A DNA stretch of 64,000 bases from Metridium senile (taxonomy: Eukaryota > Cnidaria > Anthozoa > Actiniaria > Metridiidae), in the NCBI GenBank assembly GCA_949775045.1, contig OX459108.1, positions 8,187,961 through 8,251,960 on the forward strand. The letters are read 5' to 3'. Positions 50,480-62,824 of the stretch are shown piece after piece. The notes beneath the pieces were generated by a model, which worked only from the letters and a program-made list of their open reading frames with translations, had not been told where the DNA came from and made no database searches. Numbering within the stretch: the stretch's first letter is position 1; each line of letters begins with the position of its first letter. The translations under genes were made by a program, and so were the position numbers.

Positions 50480-51180
50480 TATTAAAAATGCCCCCAGATA
50501 TTGTATTTTCATAAAACATCGTTTGAAGTTGATTTTCTTGGACTGAGGAGGTTGTTGAGCTTGCTTGAATGAGTTGTGTGTCGGCTGTGTGAAACGCGGG
50601 CGTTTGTACAGCTGAACACTCACGATTTGCTGTGCTTGAACTCAGAATGTTTGGAATATTTTCCATTTGTCGCTCTGGAAGACTACTGTAATTATTTACT
50701 GACTGCTAGTTTTTATGTCCAGTTATTTGAATGATCTGATTTGGTGGGATATCACTGTCTTGTAGTTTTTGTATTAGCTATAGAGTCACACATGTCTCTC
50801 AAAATAGTGTTCAATTTGTTGATGCCCATGGGCTGTGCTTTAAACCAATTGTTTTCATTCTGTTTGCCTTGAATAGAAGTTTTGAAGTGGTTTACAGAAA
50901 TATAAAATGGCGAATCGAGTTTCAGCATTGATTCTGGCCGTTTATCTCGATAAATTTTGTACACGTTCACTGGATCTCGCTCGGCTGTGACTTGTTTGTT
51001 TTCATAAATTCTTGGTTTGACTGTCCTGACATTCCGTGGATCATCACCTTGCCTTGTTTTTGTTTGTCTCTCTGAAAGCTCAATATATTCTTTACCCTGG
51101 CTATCTGTCTCCAAAGCAACATCGCCCCAACACAAGCTTCTCTGTTCGGTACATCCTCTAAGACCGAAGTGAGTAATGAC
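50480..51180 (-). pseudogene. Crypton/KIAA1958-type tyrosine recombinase, C-terminal half, broken
   Basis: The minus frames read HVITHFGLRGCTEQRSLCWG, EYIELSERQTKTRQGDDPRN, SPFYISVNHFKTSIQGK and MGINKLNTILRDMCDS. After frameshifts they continue with LQDSDIPPNQIIQITGHKN and QSVNNYSSLPERQMENIPNI. This is the catalytic half of the DUF3504 family derived from Crypton transposons. The nucleophile-containing NNYS is present, but the block with the HxxR motif is deleted and at least two frameshifts occur. Inactive. Confidence 0.75.
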
Positions 51181-51608
51181 ATGTTATTTTCACAATGTGA
51201 AGACATCACTTTTTCGCGCGGGAGATCACCTGATATTTCACTGAAGTTTATGTAATAAAAGATAATATTCATTGTCCTCTTGGTCGGTCATTTTTTGTTG
51301 GTTTTCATTTTGCTTTTATATTTCTTTAAGTGTCATTTGAACTTGATGACGGTGATTGAAATACCGGCCTGCAAAGCGTTGTTCACTTGCTACTTCTTAG
51401 TTGCAAAACATTTCAACTTTTACTTTCTTCTTTTGATGCTTCAAAATTTTAAACAAAATGATGTGACTTGATATAACGATGGGTATGGAACTTTTCATGT
51501 GCATTATTCGACACAAAGACAGAAATGAGAAGACTGGTTACAACCTTAATACATGTAGACAGGTTTTAGTTTGTTTGTCATTGAGAAGTATACGTTAATA
51601 GTAATATA

Positions 51609-52170
51609 TTTGTAGATTTGATGCAATCTTGGTTGATAAGATGTGATGTCATCTTGGTGGATGTGATGTCATCTTGTTGGATGTGATGTCATCTTGGTGG
51701 ATGCGATGTCATCTTGGTAGATATGATGTTATCTTAGTAGATATGACATCATCTTGATGGCTGGTATGTCATCTTGGTGGATGCGATGTCATCTTGGTAG
51801 ATATGATGTTATCTTTATTAATGTGATGTCATCTTAGTAGATATGATGTCATCTTGATGGCTGGTATGTCATCTTGGTGGATGCGATGTCATCTTGGTAG
51901 ATATGATGTTATCTTAGTAGATATGACATCATCTTGATGGCTGGTATGTCATCTTTGTAGAAGAGATGTCATCTTGGTGGATATGATGTCATCTTTATTA
52001 ATGTGATGTCATCTTAGTAGATATGATGTCATCTTGATGACTGGTATGTTATCTTGGTGGATGTGATGTAATAATGGTGGATGCCATGTCATCTTAGTAG
52101 ATATGATGTCATCTTGATGGATGGTATGTCATCTTAGTGCATACGATGTCATTTTGATGATTGTGAAGGG
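51609..52170 (+). repeat. 20-bp minisatellite (gatgtgatgtcatcttggtg)n, first block
   Basis: About 27 divergent 20-bp units, each centred on tgatgtcatcttg. A unique ~330-bp segment (52171-52500) separates it from the second block. Confidence 0.95.
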
Positions 52171-52499
52171 ATAGCATATTGGTGGATACTCAGTTCCATT
52201 AAGGCATGGCTATTGTGATAAAATGTTGGAAAATCAGTTATATGTTCATATCTTTGCTAATTTATTGTAAATCTTCACCAAACTCGGCCAATAGTACAAA
52301 CTCTTAAAGGAAAGTATTTTACAAATGCCTGTTGTCATGGAAACGTGGTCACGCGACTACACGGCCGCCATTTTGGAAGGTTTCAATCAAACCGTTTAAA
52401 AAAATATTTAAACAACTTCAAAAGACGTGAAAATGCACATTCCTATTTATATTCACAATGCCTACATAAATCTAATTGGAAATTTTGAAAATTGCATTT

Positions 52500-53200
52500 A
52501 TTTGGATATGATGTCATCTTTGTGGATGTGATATCATCTTGGTAGATGTGATGTCATCTTGGTTGATGTGATGTTATCTTGATCGAAGTGATGTCATCTT
52601 GGTTGATGTGATGTCATCTTGGTGGATGTGATGTCATCTTCGTTGATGTGATGTCATCTTGATTGAAGTGATGTCATCTTGGTGGATGTGATGTCATCTT
52701 GGTGGATGTGATGTCATCTTGGTGGATGTGATGTCATCTTGATTGAAGTGATGTCATCTTGGTTGATGTGATGTCATCTTGGTGGATGTGATATCATCTT
52801 GGTTGATGTGATGTCATCTTGATTGAAGTGATGTCATCTTGGTTGATGTGATGTCATCTTGATTGAAGTGATGTCATCTTGGTGGATGTGATGTCATCTT
52901 GGTTGATGTGATGTCATCTTGATTGAAGTGATGTCATCTTGATTGATGTGATGTCATCTTGGTGGATGTGATATCATATTGGTGGATGTGATATCATCTT
53001 GGTGGGTGTGATATCATCTTGGTGGGTGTGATATCATCTTGGTGGATGTGATATCATCTTGGTGAGTTTGATGTCATCTTGGTGGGTGTGATGTCATCTT
53101 GGTGGGTGTGATGCCATCTTGGTGGGTGTGATATCATCTTGGTGGATGTGATATCATCTTGGTGGATGTGATATCATCTTGGTGGATGTAATGTCCTTAT
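52500..53200 (+). repeat. 20-bp minisatellite, second block
   Basis: About 35 units, more homogeneous than the first block. Variants alternate ggtggatgtg, ggttgatgtg and gattgaagtg. It ends about 120 bp from the stop codon of the PAN-pentraxin gene. Confidence 0.95.
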
Positions 53201-53319
53201 TGTGGATTGGATTTCCTTGTGGTATATTTGGATAATCTTTCACAAGTGTGCAGTTGCATGTGCATTTTCCCAAGTGTATATGCAGTTATTATTTTAAGTT
53301 GGTCTTTTATTTAATCTTC

Positions 53320-55958
53320 TTAAAGGCATGTTGCTGGACATCTCTTTGAAACTGCTCCATATCGTGTTGAGTTTAGAATGATCCCCCATGAAAGGATGTC
53401 CCCCGGTCCAGTTTTACATTTCATCAAATACATAGGCTTCACATTATCTTGGTTGTTAATGAAGGTATTCTGAATTCGCAGATCGGCAATGCTTCCATGA
53501 ATGACGTCGAGACCTCCATATTGTTTACCCAAGTAGAATGTCCCACCATGTAAAACCTTATTACCTGTTGCCAGGTAGAATTTTACTTTTTCTAATTGAC
53601 CATTTCTATATAGGAAAGTTGCTCCCATACTATCCTCCCAGCTAATTACAAGATGTTGCCACATATTATTTCTTTGGAATTTGGTTTCTAGATCTCTGAA
53701 ATGATGAATAAAAAAACATACTCAGATATTTAAATAGTTTTCTTGATAGTTTTGTTTGAAATATTGAAAGATGTTATATTCATATGTAAATAATATCAGC
53801 ACAGAATAAAAACGTAAGAGACAAATAAAAATCCAGGTTAATATTTGCAAAAAACAATATTTCTTTGACCGTTCCCAGCTATTTTAAAAAGGTTGTTAAG
53901 GGTTTGTTTGAAATATTGAAATATGTTATATTCATATTTGCAGGATTTAATTATTTGATTAATTCAATTTCTTAAGGTCTCTTACCCTGCTGCTCCATTG
54001 ATTTTGATTCGAAACTTTTGATCAGCTGTTATCCCAACAGACAATGAACTCACGCCATCTGATGTTACGTAAGAAAAAATTTGAACCGTTTTTAGGTATG
54101 AAGAGGGAACTTTCAACCAAAATGACAAGGTGAACGTTGTGATAGTACTGTTGAATGCTGGAGATATTTTGACATAGTTTGATGTTGAAGCACTTGGAAA
54201 GTCAAGTTGACAGTCTGAAATACATTCAATTATACCAACAGTTAAACATGATATTAGTTAATCCAGACTTGGACCCGTATGCACTATTTTCTCCGCTAAA
54301 AAAAACAACACATCATTCATTCATTTATTCATTCATTAGTTCATTTCATTCATTTATTCATTCATTAGTTCATTTCATTCATTAGTTCATTGATTGATGG
54401 ATTGATTGATTGATTGATTCATTGATTGATTCATTGATTGATTCATTGATTGATAGTGATGTCATACATACCTGTTGGCGGAGCAGATGGCGTGTTCGGT
54501 GAGGCTGGGGCTGGGGCTACTGTTGCAGGTAAAGAAAATGTTAGAAAATGTTCAAGACATACCGTATTTACTCGAATAAGCGCCGCGGCGTTTATTAAAT
54601 TTTTGGATCCTAAGCAGCGGCGTTATTTGAGGGCGGTGCTTGCTAAAAACTAGACAATTTACTACTGCATGTGGCAACTGCTTGTATCGTAATTACTGAA
54701 AAGAGTGATAAAAGCAAACAAACATTTACGAAAACTGAACAGTAACTCTATTTAGGTATCTTCATCTTTAATGTGTCTTTTGAGTCACTATTTATTTACT
54801 TGTTCCTGATTGAATACGTAGTTGATGTACCGGCAAAGCTCACCGCCTTCAAACTAGAACTACGTATTGCAAGAATTTTGGAAAGAGAACTTTTAAAATG
54901 GTCGAGCGGCGAAATACAATCACTTTGATCTGAAGAATGTCGCTTTTGACGAAAATAAATCTCCATTGCTGCTTTAGAAGTAGCATTATAGTGTTTTTAA
55001 GTTATACGTGATTCCTCGAATAAGTGCAGCATCTGAACTGCAGCGCTTATTCTAGTAAATACGGTTCATGTATCCATGTATTCATTCATCCATTCATCCA
55101 TTCATCCATTCATCCATTCATCCATTCATCCATTCATCCATTCATCCATTCATCCATTCATTCATCCATTCATCCGTTTATCCATTCATCCATTCACTCA
55201 TTCATTCATCCATTCATCCATTCATTCATTCATTCATTCATCCATTCATTCATTCATCCATTCATTCATTCATCCATTCAGTCATTCAGTCATTGAGTGT
55301 TTATGGCTAATGCAAATCTCACGGCAGTGGATTTACAGGGAAAACAATGTTGAGGTCAACGTATGTATGTTAATATAACTTACCAGTTTGTTTCTTGCAC
55401 GAGTACAATTTGCAAATCTCTTCTTCAGGTTCCTTTAACAGAGAATATATTGATACTATTATTGCCTGTTAGCAATATATATTGTAGCAGTGATGATGAG
55501 AATGGAAATATTTGGGAAATGAATGAGTGAATTAATAAATGAATGAATAAATGGATGGATGGATGGATATAGTGAAAATGTCTTAATGCTTACAACATTT
55601 GTAACAACAAGTACATATGAAGTGTTTTGGTTGGTTTGCTTACGGTCATTTCATAGTAATCTGATCCCTCTCTAGGTACCAGTGCCGTTGTTGTGGTGTT
55701 GGCGTCATTCAGATCACATTCGAAAAAGATTTCATCAACCTTCCGAGCATTGACTGATATGCACTTTGGCCACCAAGCACACTCTCCCCAGCACAACTGA
55801 ACGAAACTCTTAACAACCGTCCGGATCACTTGATTTGGTAGTTCCATGCCTTCGGTTTTGACAAATTTATTCGCCGTACAGGATTCCGCGAGGGACTGGT
55901 AAGTACTTATTGCCAAAGTGATTGCAAGAAGTGTTTTGATGATTTTTGTCGTAGCCAT
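53320..55958 (-). CDS. secreted PAN/apple plus pentraxin-like (LamG-type) protein, five exons
   Basis: Exons: 55958-55644, 55432-55384, 54519-54472, 54214-53986, 53695-53320. All are GT-AG, phases agree, and the total is 1,017 nt, 338 residues. A signal peptide (MATTKIIKTLLAITLAISTY) precedes a cysteine-rich PAN/apple-like domain (about 26-120; CWGECAWWPKCISVN, FECDLND, GSDYYEM). A Pro/Ala/Thr linker encoded by exon 3 leads to a concanavalin-like pentraxin/LamG domain (about 138-338; LDFPSASTSNYVKI, FTLSFWLKVPSSYLK, MWQHLVISWEDSMGA, GGTFYLGKQYGG, HGSIADLRIQN). It is probably an extracellular carbohydrate- or protein-binding protein. The ligand is unknown. Confidence 0.85.
54300..54465. repeat. 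(CATT)n and (GATT)n repeats in the PAN-pentraxin gene intron
   Basis: ttcattcattagttcattcattt-type units followed by attgattgattcattgattg. It lies between exons 3 and 4 and ends at the exon 3 donor. Confidence 0.9.
54561..55065. mobile_element. MITE with ACCGTATTTACTCGAATAAG ends
   Basis: The left end, accgtatttactcgaataag plus cgc, is inverted as agcgcttattctagtaaata plus cggt at 55065. An internal partly inverted copy begins near 55013. It sits in the intron between exons 2 and 3 of the PAN-pentraxin gene. Confidence 0.75.
55068..55297. repeat. (ATTCATCC)n microsatellite in the PAN-pentraxin intron
   Basis: Tetranucleotide attc/atcc units. His/Ser/Ile frames over it are artefacts. It lies directly beside the MITE end. 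Confidence 0.95.
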
Positions 55959-57419
55959 TTTTATGCCTACGAATCAAAATACTATAATAATAAATACTAA
56001 TTAATACTACTACATAATAATTTATGGGTTGCCTTGCGATGAGAGTGCTGAGACAAGTGAAAATAATTTGCTTGATGTGTTGTTCTCTCATGATTTTATT
56101 CGGGTTCTCCTGTTTTTCTACCCCGTAAAACGTGGGAATTAAGTTTAGTATAACTAATATATAAAATGTAGTAGAGGCAAGGGGGAGGGAGGGGGTTCTC
56201 CCGAAAAGGCTAGCGCCTCGTTACTTTCCCTTTGTGTTCTTTTGGCTTTGCCCAAAAAAGAACCGATGGGAAAGGGACTTTTACAACTTCAAACCCAAGT
56301 CGCTACAAAAGTATTTTGTTTTCAGTATCCGAATCGTCTGTCAATGTCATTCTTTTATTTGAAAAATATTCTGTGTTTGATCTCTGATATTTTGATCTGT
56401 AAAGCCAATAGCCTGCGTGTGTTCGGTGTATAAGTGAAAAACAGATACATGAGGAAAATATCATATGCATCTCAATTCATTATTTTATTCTTTATTCACT
56501 TCAATTTTGCGTTTCCATTTACGGTGTTCAAATTTACCAAAGACATTTATATCGCCCTGGGACCCCCCACAGTTGCCCTATACTACATCGTCCTGCTGCA
56601 TATCCAGCGTGGTTGGTCCTTGTAGTGTAGTGGTAACACGTCGGAATCGGAAAACACGTGTTAACATTTGGTCATCTATGGACCCGCTGTACGTTCACGC
56701 TTCAATGCGCCTATATAAACTGGTAGAAATAATTATGGCCTCAAAATCGGGGTTTTTCGATCGTTTCTCAAAAAATTGCAGAAACGTAGCAAACGTAGCC
56801 ATGGATACAGCTACCTCAATCTTTTATTGATCTTATCAAATAATTTTGATCTACTTTCCGTGCAAAAAGTACACGTACTTTTGGAGGTCGAAAGCGAACA
56901 GTTTGATCACTTTTACAAGAGAGATTGTGCGACTATTCTCATGTCAAGTTACAATATGGGCTATATTTAAAATTAAACAAACCCTTTCAAAAAAGTAGCC
57001 ATGGATTCGAAAACACTCTTTTACGGACATTTTGATGTGTAATACATGGCTATGCGTGAAAATAAAAACCACACGTACTTTTCAAGATTGTTATCGTTGT
57101 TATCTCTCGGTCATTGTCTTATAAGACTCTCATTCAAAATCGAGCGGACAGTACAGCCTCGAGAACTCTTTGAATGATATATATTATTTTGTCGCTGGTT
57201 ATAAGTCGTCTGAGTATATATAATCATATTGTGCTGTGAAAAGGCTTATCTGGGTGTTTAATTGTTTTTAAAAGCGGGTTTCTACTTGGAAATATCAAAT
57301 GTTCAAAATCACGGATCTGTAAAGCCGAAACCGTGGGATTCAATTCCCGCCAATGATATTTTTTAAGGGCATATGATATTTTTTCTCATGTATCTGTACA
57401 AATATCAATTAAACAATAT
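55959..57419. other. intergenic, SINE-related pieces, no gene recognised
   Basis: Besides the tRNA-like segment at 56603-56655 there is a SINE-tail match (tgcttgatgtgttgttctc near 56069) and a block tgagg-aaatatcat near 56447 that recurs near 60800. The open frames are short. Confidence 0.4.
56603..56655 (+). mobile_element. tRNA-like SINE head fragment
   Basis: ccttgtagtgtagtggtaac resembles the 5' half of a tRNA with box A. No box B follows. The same segment occurs inverted at 61529-61567. Confidence 0.55.
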
Positions 57420-57636
57420 ATATTCTATTCTATTCTATTCTATTCTATTCTATTTTATTCTATTCTATTCTATTCTATTCTATTCTATTCTATTCTATTC
57501 TATTCTATTCTATTCTATTCTATTCTATTCTATTCTATTCTATTCTATTCTATTCTATTCTATTCTATTCTATTCTATTCTATTCTATTCTATTCTATTC
57601 TATTCTATTCTATTCTATTCTATTCTATTCTATTCT
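57420..57636. repeat. (TATTC)n pentanucleotide microsatellite
   Basis: About 43 nearly perfect 5-bp units with one interruption near 57452. Confidence 0.98.
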
Positions 57637-57784
57637 TTAAAAAATTTGATCGTCACAAGCCACATGTGATCATAACAATCTCAGTTAGTAATGTAAACTA
57701 GGCGAAATCCTCTAAAAAAAAACACTTTCCTCTTCTATTCCGATAAAGTGCTAAAGCTGTCAAAACTTAGTTATTAAGTTAAGT

Positions 57785-57965
57785 TCTCATTTTTTCGTTG
57801 TTACACATTTTTTTTAAGAAGTAAGAGTCATCAACCTTTTTTAGATTATTTATTCCGACGTTTCGGGCTAAGGGCCCACTTTCAGGGATGTTACAGAATG
57901 TTTGATATCGTCATTACAACTGCCAAAAAAAAGCTAGGTTATTGACTCTTACTTCTTTAAACAAT
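57785..57965 (-). mobile_element. possible Penelope-like pLTR remnant
   Basis: The minus strand reads ccctgaaagtgggcccttag and cccgaaacgtcgg, resembling the CTGA...GAAAC-GTC region at the ends of Penelope-like elements. The hammerhead core is not intact (CTGAAAG). No coding sequence is present. Confidence 0.35.
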
Positions 57966-58248
57966 GATTTCAACCTACAAACCTACACTAGACATTTTAT
58001 TTTATTTTACTATCCCTTAGCCTGAATACTTGATCCGTCATTCCCGGCACTATAAACAAAATAATATTTTCACAAAACATCTAGATCTTTCTTTGCAGAT
58101 ATGTTTTCAGGAATGCTTATTGTAACTTTTCAAAGACGAAGTCATTAAATTATTATTATTATTATTAGTTTTCTAACAAATCTCAACAGAAAGAACTCTG
58201 GATGCGAATTAATTTGTAATTATAAATCAACGCATTCAATCATATGTA

Positions 58249-58527
58249 CACCTATTTCAAAAAACGTTGTCAGAAGGAGATCTGAATCTGCAATCTGAGA
58301 CCGAAATGAGTTCGGGGGTACGGCAGTTTTTTCTCATTGCGTGCACTTTCTGGCTTTGGATATGGCGACGGTAAATATAAATCTGAAGGTGCTAAGCACA
58401 AAAAAAAAACAAAGAAAAAACAGCGCCAGTCCTGGTTTTTGCAGTACGCAATTTTCCTGAATTCATTTCAGTCTCAGATTGCAGATTGCAGATCTCCTTC
58501 TGACAACATTTTTTGAAATATACACCC
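58249..58527. mobile_element. foldback element with ~60-bp arms
   Basis: cgttgtcagaaggagatctg and caatctgagaccgaaatgag at 58249-58310 are inverted at 58463-58527. The loop holds about 150 bp with an A-rich run. Confidence 0.8.
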
Positions 58528-59828
58528 ATCAGTATTTTGCGCATTATAAATTATTAAATTATTATTATTATTAAATTGATTTTGGTTCTTGAAAGAAACA
58601 CGACAACGTTCAGAAACTTTGATAATATCTTGATCCTCACAGTTATTCAATGCAGCCATATAAATTTGTGCAAAAGTCATTCTTCAACTTAATGTTCTTG
58701 TATTTGTATTATTTGTAGCTAGAAGATTCTAAATTTGGTATCGTAAACAACCTTCGGCCACTTGTAGTGCGTTAATCTTCTAAAGGCCGGTTTACACGGG
58801 CGACCGTTGCGGCAATTTGAGGTATGATCTTAGTGCGATTTGGGAAATTCACGTCGACGCGATAACGAAAGTGTTTTGAATATGTTAAAATTTCACTGCG
58901 ATTCACTTACCATTTCTTTTAGAAAACTGCAAAAATTAGGAGTACTAAGAGTACTAGGAGGAAATTAGCTCCAGAGGAAATTTTAAAAATGGCCGAGAAA
59001 AACCGCCCAAACTACAAGTGGGGAAAGTTACTAAAAGCATGGAAGAGGTTTTATTTGCAGAATGTAGCAAAAGTGATTGTCTCTTCATACAAGTCGCAGC
59101 AAAAATTTGCAACAACCACAGTAAAAATTGCATCGTCGTAAAAGTGTTGCAAAAATCGCACCTCAACTCGCCACAAAACCACCGTGGGAACAGACGTTAA
59201 TTATAATAGAGTTAGTATAGACCTAATTAGTATCTTTCTCAGGCGAAGGAATTAAGCTAGAAACGTCAATAAAGATCACTTTTTACGGTATTACGGCTAC
59301 CTATCTTAGGCTAACCAATATGGTTATTATAGGTAACATGTACCTATATTCATGTAAACATTTTTTTGACTTTTAAATTAACAAATGTATATGCAAGGTA
59401 CTAAATAAACAGATATTGTATTGTATTACTATTAATTTCATTATATTCCTTGATAAAGTTTGAAAACTTTGGTAATGTTTTTAAAATTATAACTTGAAAT
59501 AATAAGGAAGTTATCCGCTCCTTGTAGTATGTTTGCTTCTAAGAGAGTTACTACGTAACCAATAGTACTAAATTGACAAGCCTTTATATCAGATCAATTC
59601 TAGTTGACCTTACTATAATCACAATGTACGACGATTTTTTGCGCAAGTTTAAAAAAAAAAAAAGTTTTCACACACTTACCGAAAGTTGTCAGGACCGTAC
59701 CAAATCAAGGCTTTCTAACAGTATCTGTTAAACAGATATTTCTAGAATGATAACTCTTTTTTCATATATATATATAAATCATGAGTATAGATTTTTGATA
59801 CCCACTGACATATTTTAATTAAAAAATT

Positions 59829-60757
59829 GGATTGATTTTGATATCCCGGTCAGAAGTATTTCCAATTAGGTGGGCTCACACTAGACTTCAAGTAGGTCTA
59901 AAGTACACCTGTAACAAAATAGGTTCTTTGAGCTACCTTTGTTAACAATAGGAAGATCGAGAAAGGGATGGACTATTAGAAGTTATGGGAATGGGGTGGC
60001 AATTTCCAAAATAAAAAACGTGCACGGCCAATGCGCCAAAAGAAAAATCCTGCTCAGTGCCAAGCTAAAAAAATAAAAACTTGCAGAACGTTGAGGGGTG
60101 GCGAATGGTAATGTTTTAAAATCCGAGCCTCAGATTCTAGAAATATATCAGCTCATATTATATTTACTGTATTTAAAAATTCGGGACATCAAACACACGA
60201 AAATCCGAGACTTTGAGACATCAAAAACACGAAAATCTGAGACTTTGAGACATCAAAAACACGAAAACCCGAAACTTTGAGACATCAAAACACGAAAATC
60301 CTTGATTTACGCACTTTAAGTGTCGGTATGTATACAATATATACCAAAATATAGACTTGCCCCAAGTCGACTTCCGTGTGTATTCCCGACAAAAAGTGAA
60401 CAAATTACCCGAAAGTTAGCTGAACAAAGTCGCGAAAAAATTGCGCGTTGTACCAGACTAATAAATAAAACAGAAAAACGGACTTTTTGAAAGTTTAACC
60501 AAAACACAAACAGTTGTTTTCGCTTTGGATTTCAGAAAAGGAAGTTATGTAAAAAAAAAACGTGCAAGATCTCTCTGGTCGAGAAAAAAAAATCTTGCAC
60601 AACCCGGGCGGCGAAAAAAAAAACATGCACCAAAATATTATTTTAAGTAAAGAATCGGATGATTTTGATATCCCGGTCAGAAGTATTTACAATAAGGTGG
60701 GCTCATACTAGATTCGACTTCAAGTAGGTCTAAAGTACATGCACCTGTAACAAAGTA
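59829..60757 (+). repeat. direct repeat pair of ~97 bp
   Basis: 59829-59925 and 60657-60757 share gattttgatatcccggtcag, aagtatttncaat, aggtgggctca and cttcaagtaggtctaaagta. Confidence 0.85.
60181..60300 (+). repeat. 32-bp tandem repeat, four copies
   Basis: Units of gacatcaaaaacacgaaaat plus ctgagactttga. Confidence 0.9.
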
Positions 60758-61245
60758 CTGAATTGAAATGCGTTCGGTTTGTGTAAGTGAAATACAGATA
60801 CATGAGAAAAATATCATCATGCCCTTGGAGGGAATTGAACCCCACAGTTTCGGCTTTCTAGTCTATTTATTTAATCACTTCCACCTTAAAAATACAATAT
60901 AATACAAGAAAGAAAAAAAAAAAATACTAAAATGAGAATTTTGCTTATAAAAAAAAAAATACATGAAGTGGTGAGGGATTACACAACAGAGCGAGGCTCC
61001 AGATTAAGTGTACACGGAAATAATATAAATAACAACAATAAACTACAATATGTGATTAAAACATAATTCTAGCTAGTAAATATTCTATTAATATTGATAA
61101 TAAAAATAATCATAATAAAAAAACTATTTACATTGGTTACGTATATAACAATAATAATAACAAATAGTAAAATGATAATAATAATATATTATATATAAAA
61201 CTTGGCAAGAAATTATAAATACAATTACTTTCGGTCGCAGTCTGC

Positions 61246-61560
61246 ACATTAGTAGCAGCATGATTTAGAAGAAAGGATATTACGGTAGGAGCAACACTTA
61301 ACACAAACAGATTTCAAGGTGTTAAAGTTATCGGTATTATACGTGTTAGTAAAAGCAGCAGAGTAATGTTTGATTAGTAAAGATTTAAACAGGTTAATAG
61401 AAGTAACAGAACGAACCGACTGGGGAAGATTATTCCAGACTTTAGGCATGCGATTAAAATAGCTTACTTGAAATAGTTTAGTTCGACAATTAGGTATTAG
61501 TACATCAAGTGCAGAACTGTGACGACGTGTAGTCCGACGTGTTACCACTACACCACAAGA
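61246..61560 (-). pseudogene. LINE ORF2 C-terminal end
   Basis: The minus frame reads ALDVLIPNCRTKLFQVSYFN, RMPKVWNNLPQSVRSVTSIN and LFKSLLIKHYSAAF, the typical C-terminus of CR1/Jockey-type ORF2. Only this end remains, fused upstream to a tRNA-like segment and the 30-bp minisatellite. Confidence 0.7.
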
Positions 61561-61570
61561 ACCAACCATG

Positions 61571-62490
61571 CTAGATACACGACAGCATACGACAAGACGC
61601 AGCATAAAGCGACAGCATACGACAAGAAGCAACATAAAGGGACAGCATACGACAAGAAGCAACACAAAGCGACAGCATACGACAAGAAGCAACATAAAGC
61701 GACAGCATACGACAAGACGCGCAACATAAAGGGACAGCGTACGACAAGAAGCAACATAAAGCGACAGCATACGACAGGAAGCAACATAAAGGGACAGCAT
61801 ACGACAAGAACCAACATAAAGCGACAGCATACGACAAGAAGCAACACAAAGCGACAGCATACGACAAGACGCAGCATAAAGCGACAGCATACGACAAGAA
61901 GCAACATAAAGCGACAGCATACGACAAGACGCAGCATAAAGCGACAGCATACGACAAGAAGCAACATAAAGCGACAGCATACGACAAGACGCACCATAAA
62001 GCGACAGCATACGACAGGAAGCAACATAAAGGGACAGCATACGACAAGAACCAACATAAAGCGACAGCATACGACAAGAAGCAACATAAAGCGACAGCAT
62101 ACGACAAGACGCAGCATAAAGCGACAGCATACGACAAGACGCAACATAAAGGGACAGCGTACGACAAGACGCAACATAAAGGGACAGCATACGACAAGAC
62201 GCAGCATAAAGCGACAGCATACGACAAGACGCAACATAAATGGACAGCATACGACAAGACGCAAGATAAAGGGACAACATAAGACAAGACGCAACATAAA
62301 GTGACAGCATACGACAAGACGCAACATAAAGTGACAGCATACAACAAGACGCAACATAAAGGGACAACATAAGACAAGACGCAACATAAAGTGACAGAAT
62401 AGGACAAGACACAACATAAAGTGACAGCAAAGGACAAGACGCAATATAAATGGACAGCATACGACAAATACGACAAACGCAACATAAAGC
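61571..62490 (+). repeat. 30-bp minisatellite, large array (~31 copies)
   Basis: Unit gcaacataaagcgacagcat plus acgacaagac, with point variants that recur in blocks. The long frames on both strands are artefacts. A small copy lies in TRPA1-like intron 11 (45541-45672). Confidence 0.97.
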
Positions 62491-62711
62491 GTCCAATTTT
62501 CGTATTTTTTTTCAGACCGGGAAATTAAAAACAACTTATATTGCAATAAATATTTTGTGAGTTGTTTTGGCTTGTCATTCCTGAATCGAAAAGTGTTTTT
62601 TAGCCAGTTAAGGGTGTTTAACGTATTTTGATTCATTTAATAATGAGAGATTCGGCGATAAAATACTTGCGATTTCGTACATCGCTAAGAAAAAAAGCCA
62701 TTTATTAACCA

Positions 62712-62817
62712 CGCTTGTTCGGTCTGTACGGAAAAACATCAGACCCCGGTCTTTTTTGTACGGACATCGCTGCGCTCGGTCCGTACTGTCCTCGGTCTAA
62801 TATTTTCCCGTACACAC
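62712..62817. mobile_element. foldback MITE, TCGGTCTGTACGG arms
   Basis: cggtctgtacggaaaaacat is imperfectly inverted as taatattttcccgtacacac. It abuts the TRPA1-tail copy. Confidence 0.6.
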
Positions 62818-62824
62818 CTCACGT

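Larger units (their letters stand above)
58528..61245. other. intergenic, no gene recognised
   Basis: AT-rich DNA with short repeats listed separately. A SINE-like segment with a box B-like gggttcaattccctcc (minus strand) lies near 60825-60850 and resembles 57310-57350. No convincing coding exon was seen. Confidence 0.4.

Noticed and set aside
55024..55378. His/Ser/Ile-rich frames up to 100 codons
   Set aside because: Translations of the ATTC/ATCC microsatellite.
57373..57669. 98-codon Ile/Leu/Phe/Tyr/Ser frame
   Set aside because: Translation of the (TATTC)n microsatellite.
58474..58680. 68-codon minus-strand frame MTFAQIYMAALNNCEDQDII
   Set aside because: It looks protein-like for ~36 codons but runs into repeat sequence. 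No splice partner or family was recognised.
61519..62636. Frames of 261-415 codons, some resembling multi-pass membrane proteins
   Set aside because: Artefacts of the 30-bp minisatellite. Only the last ~100 codons of the 415-codon frame (61246-61560) have real LINE similarity.
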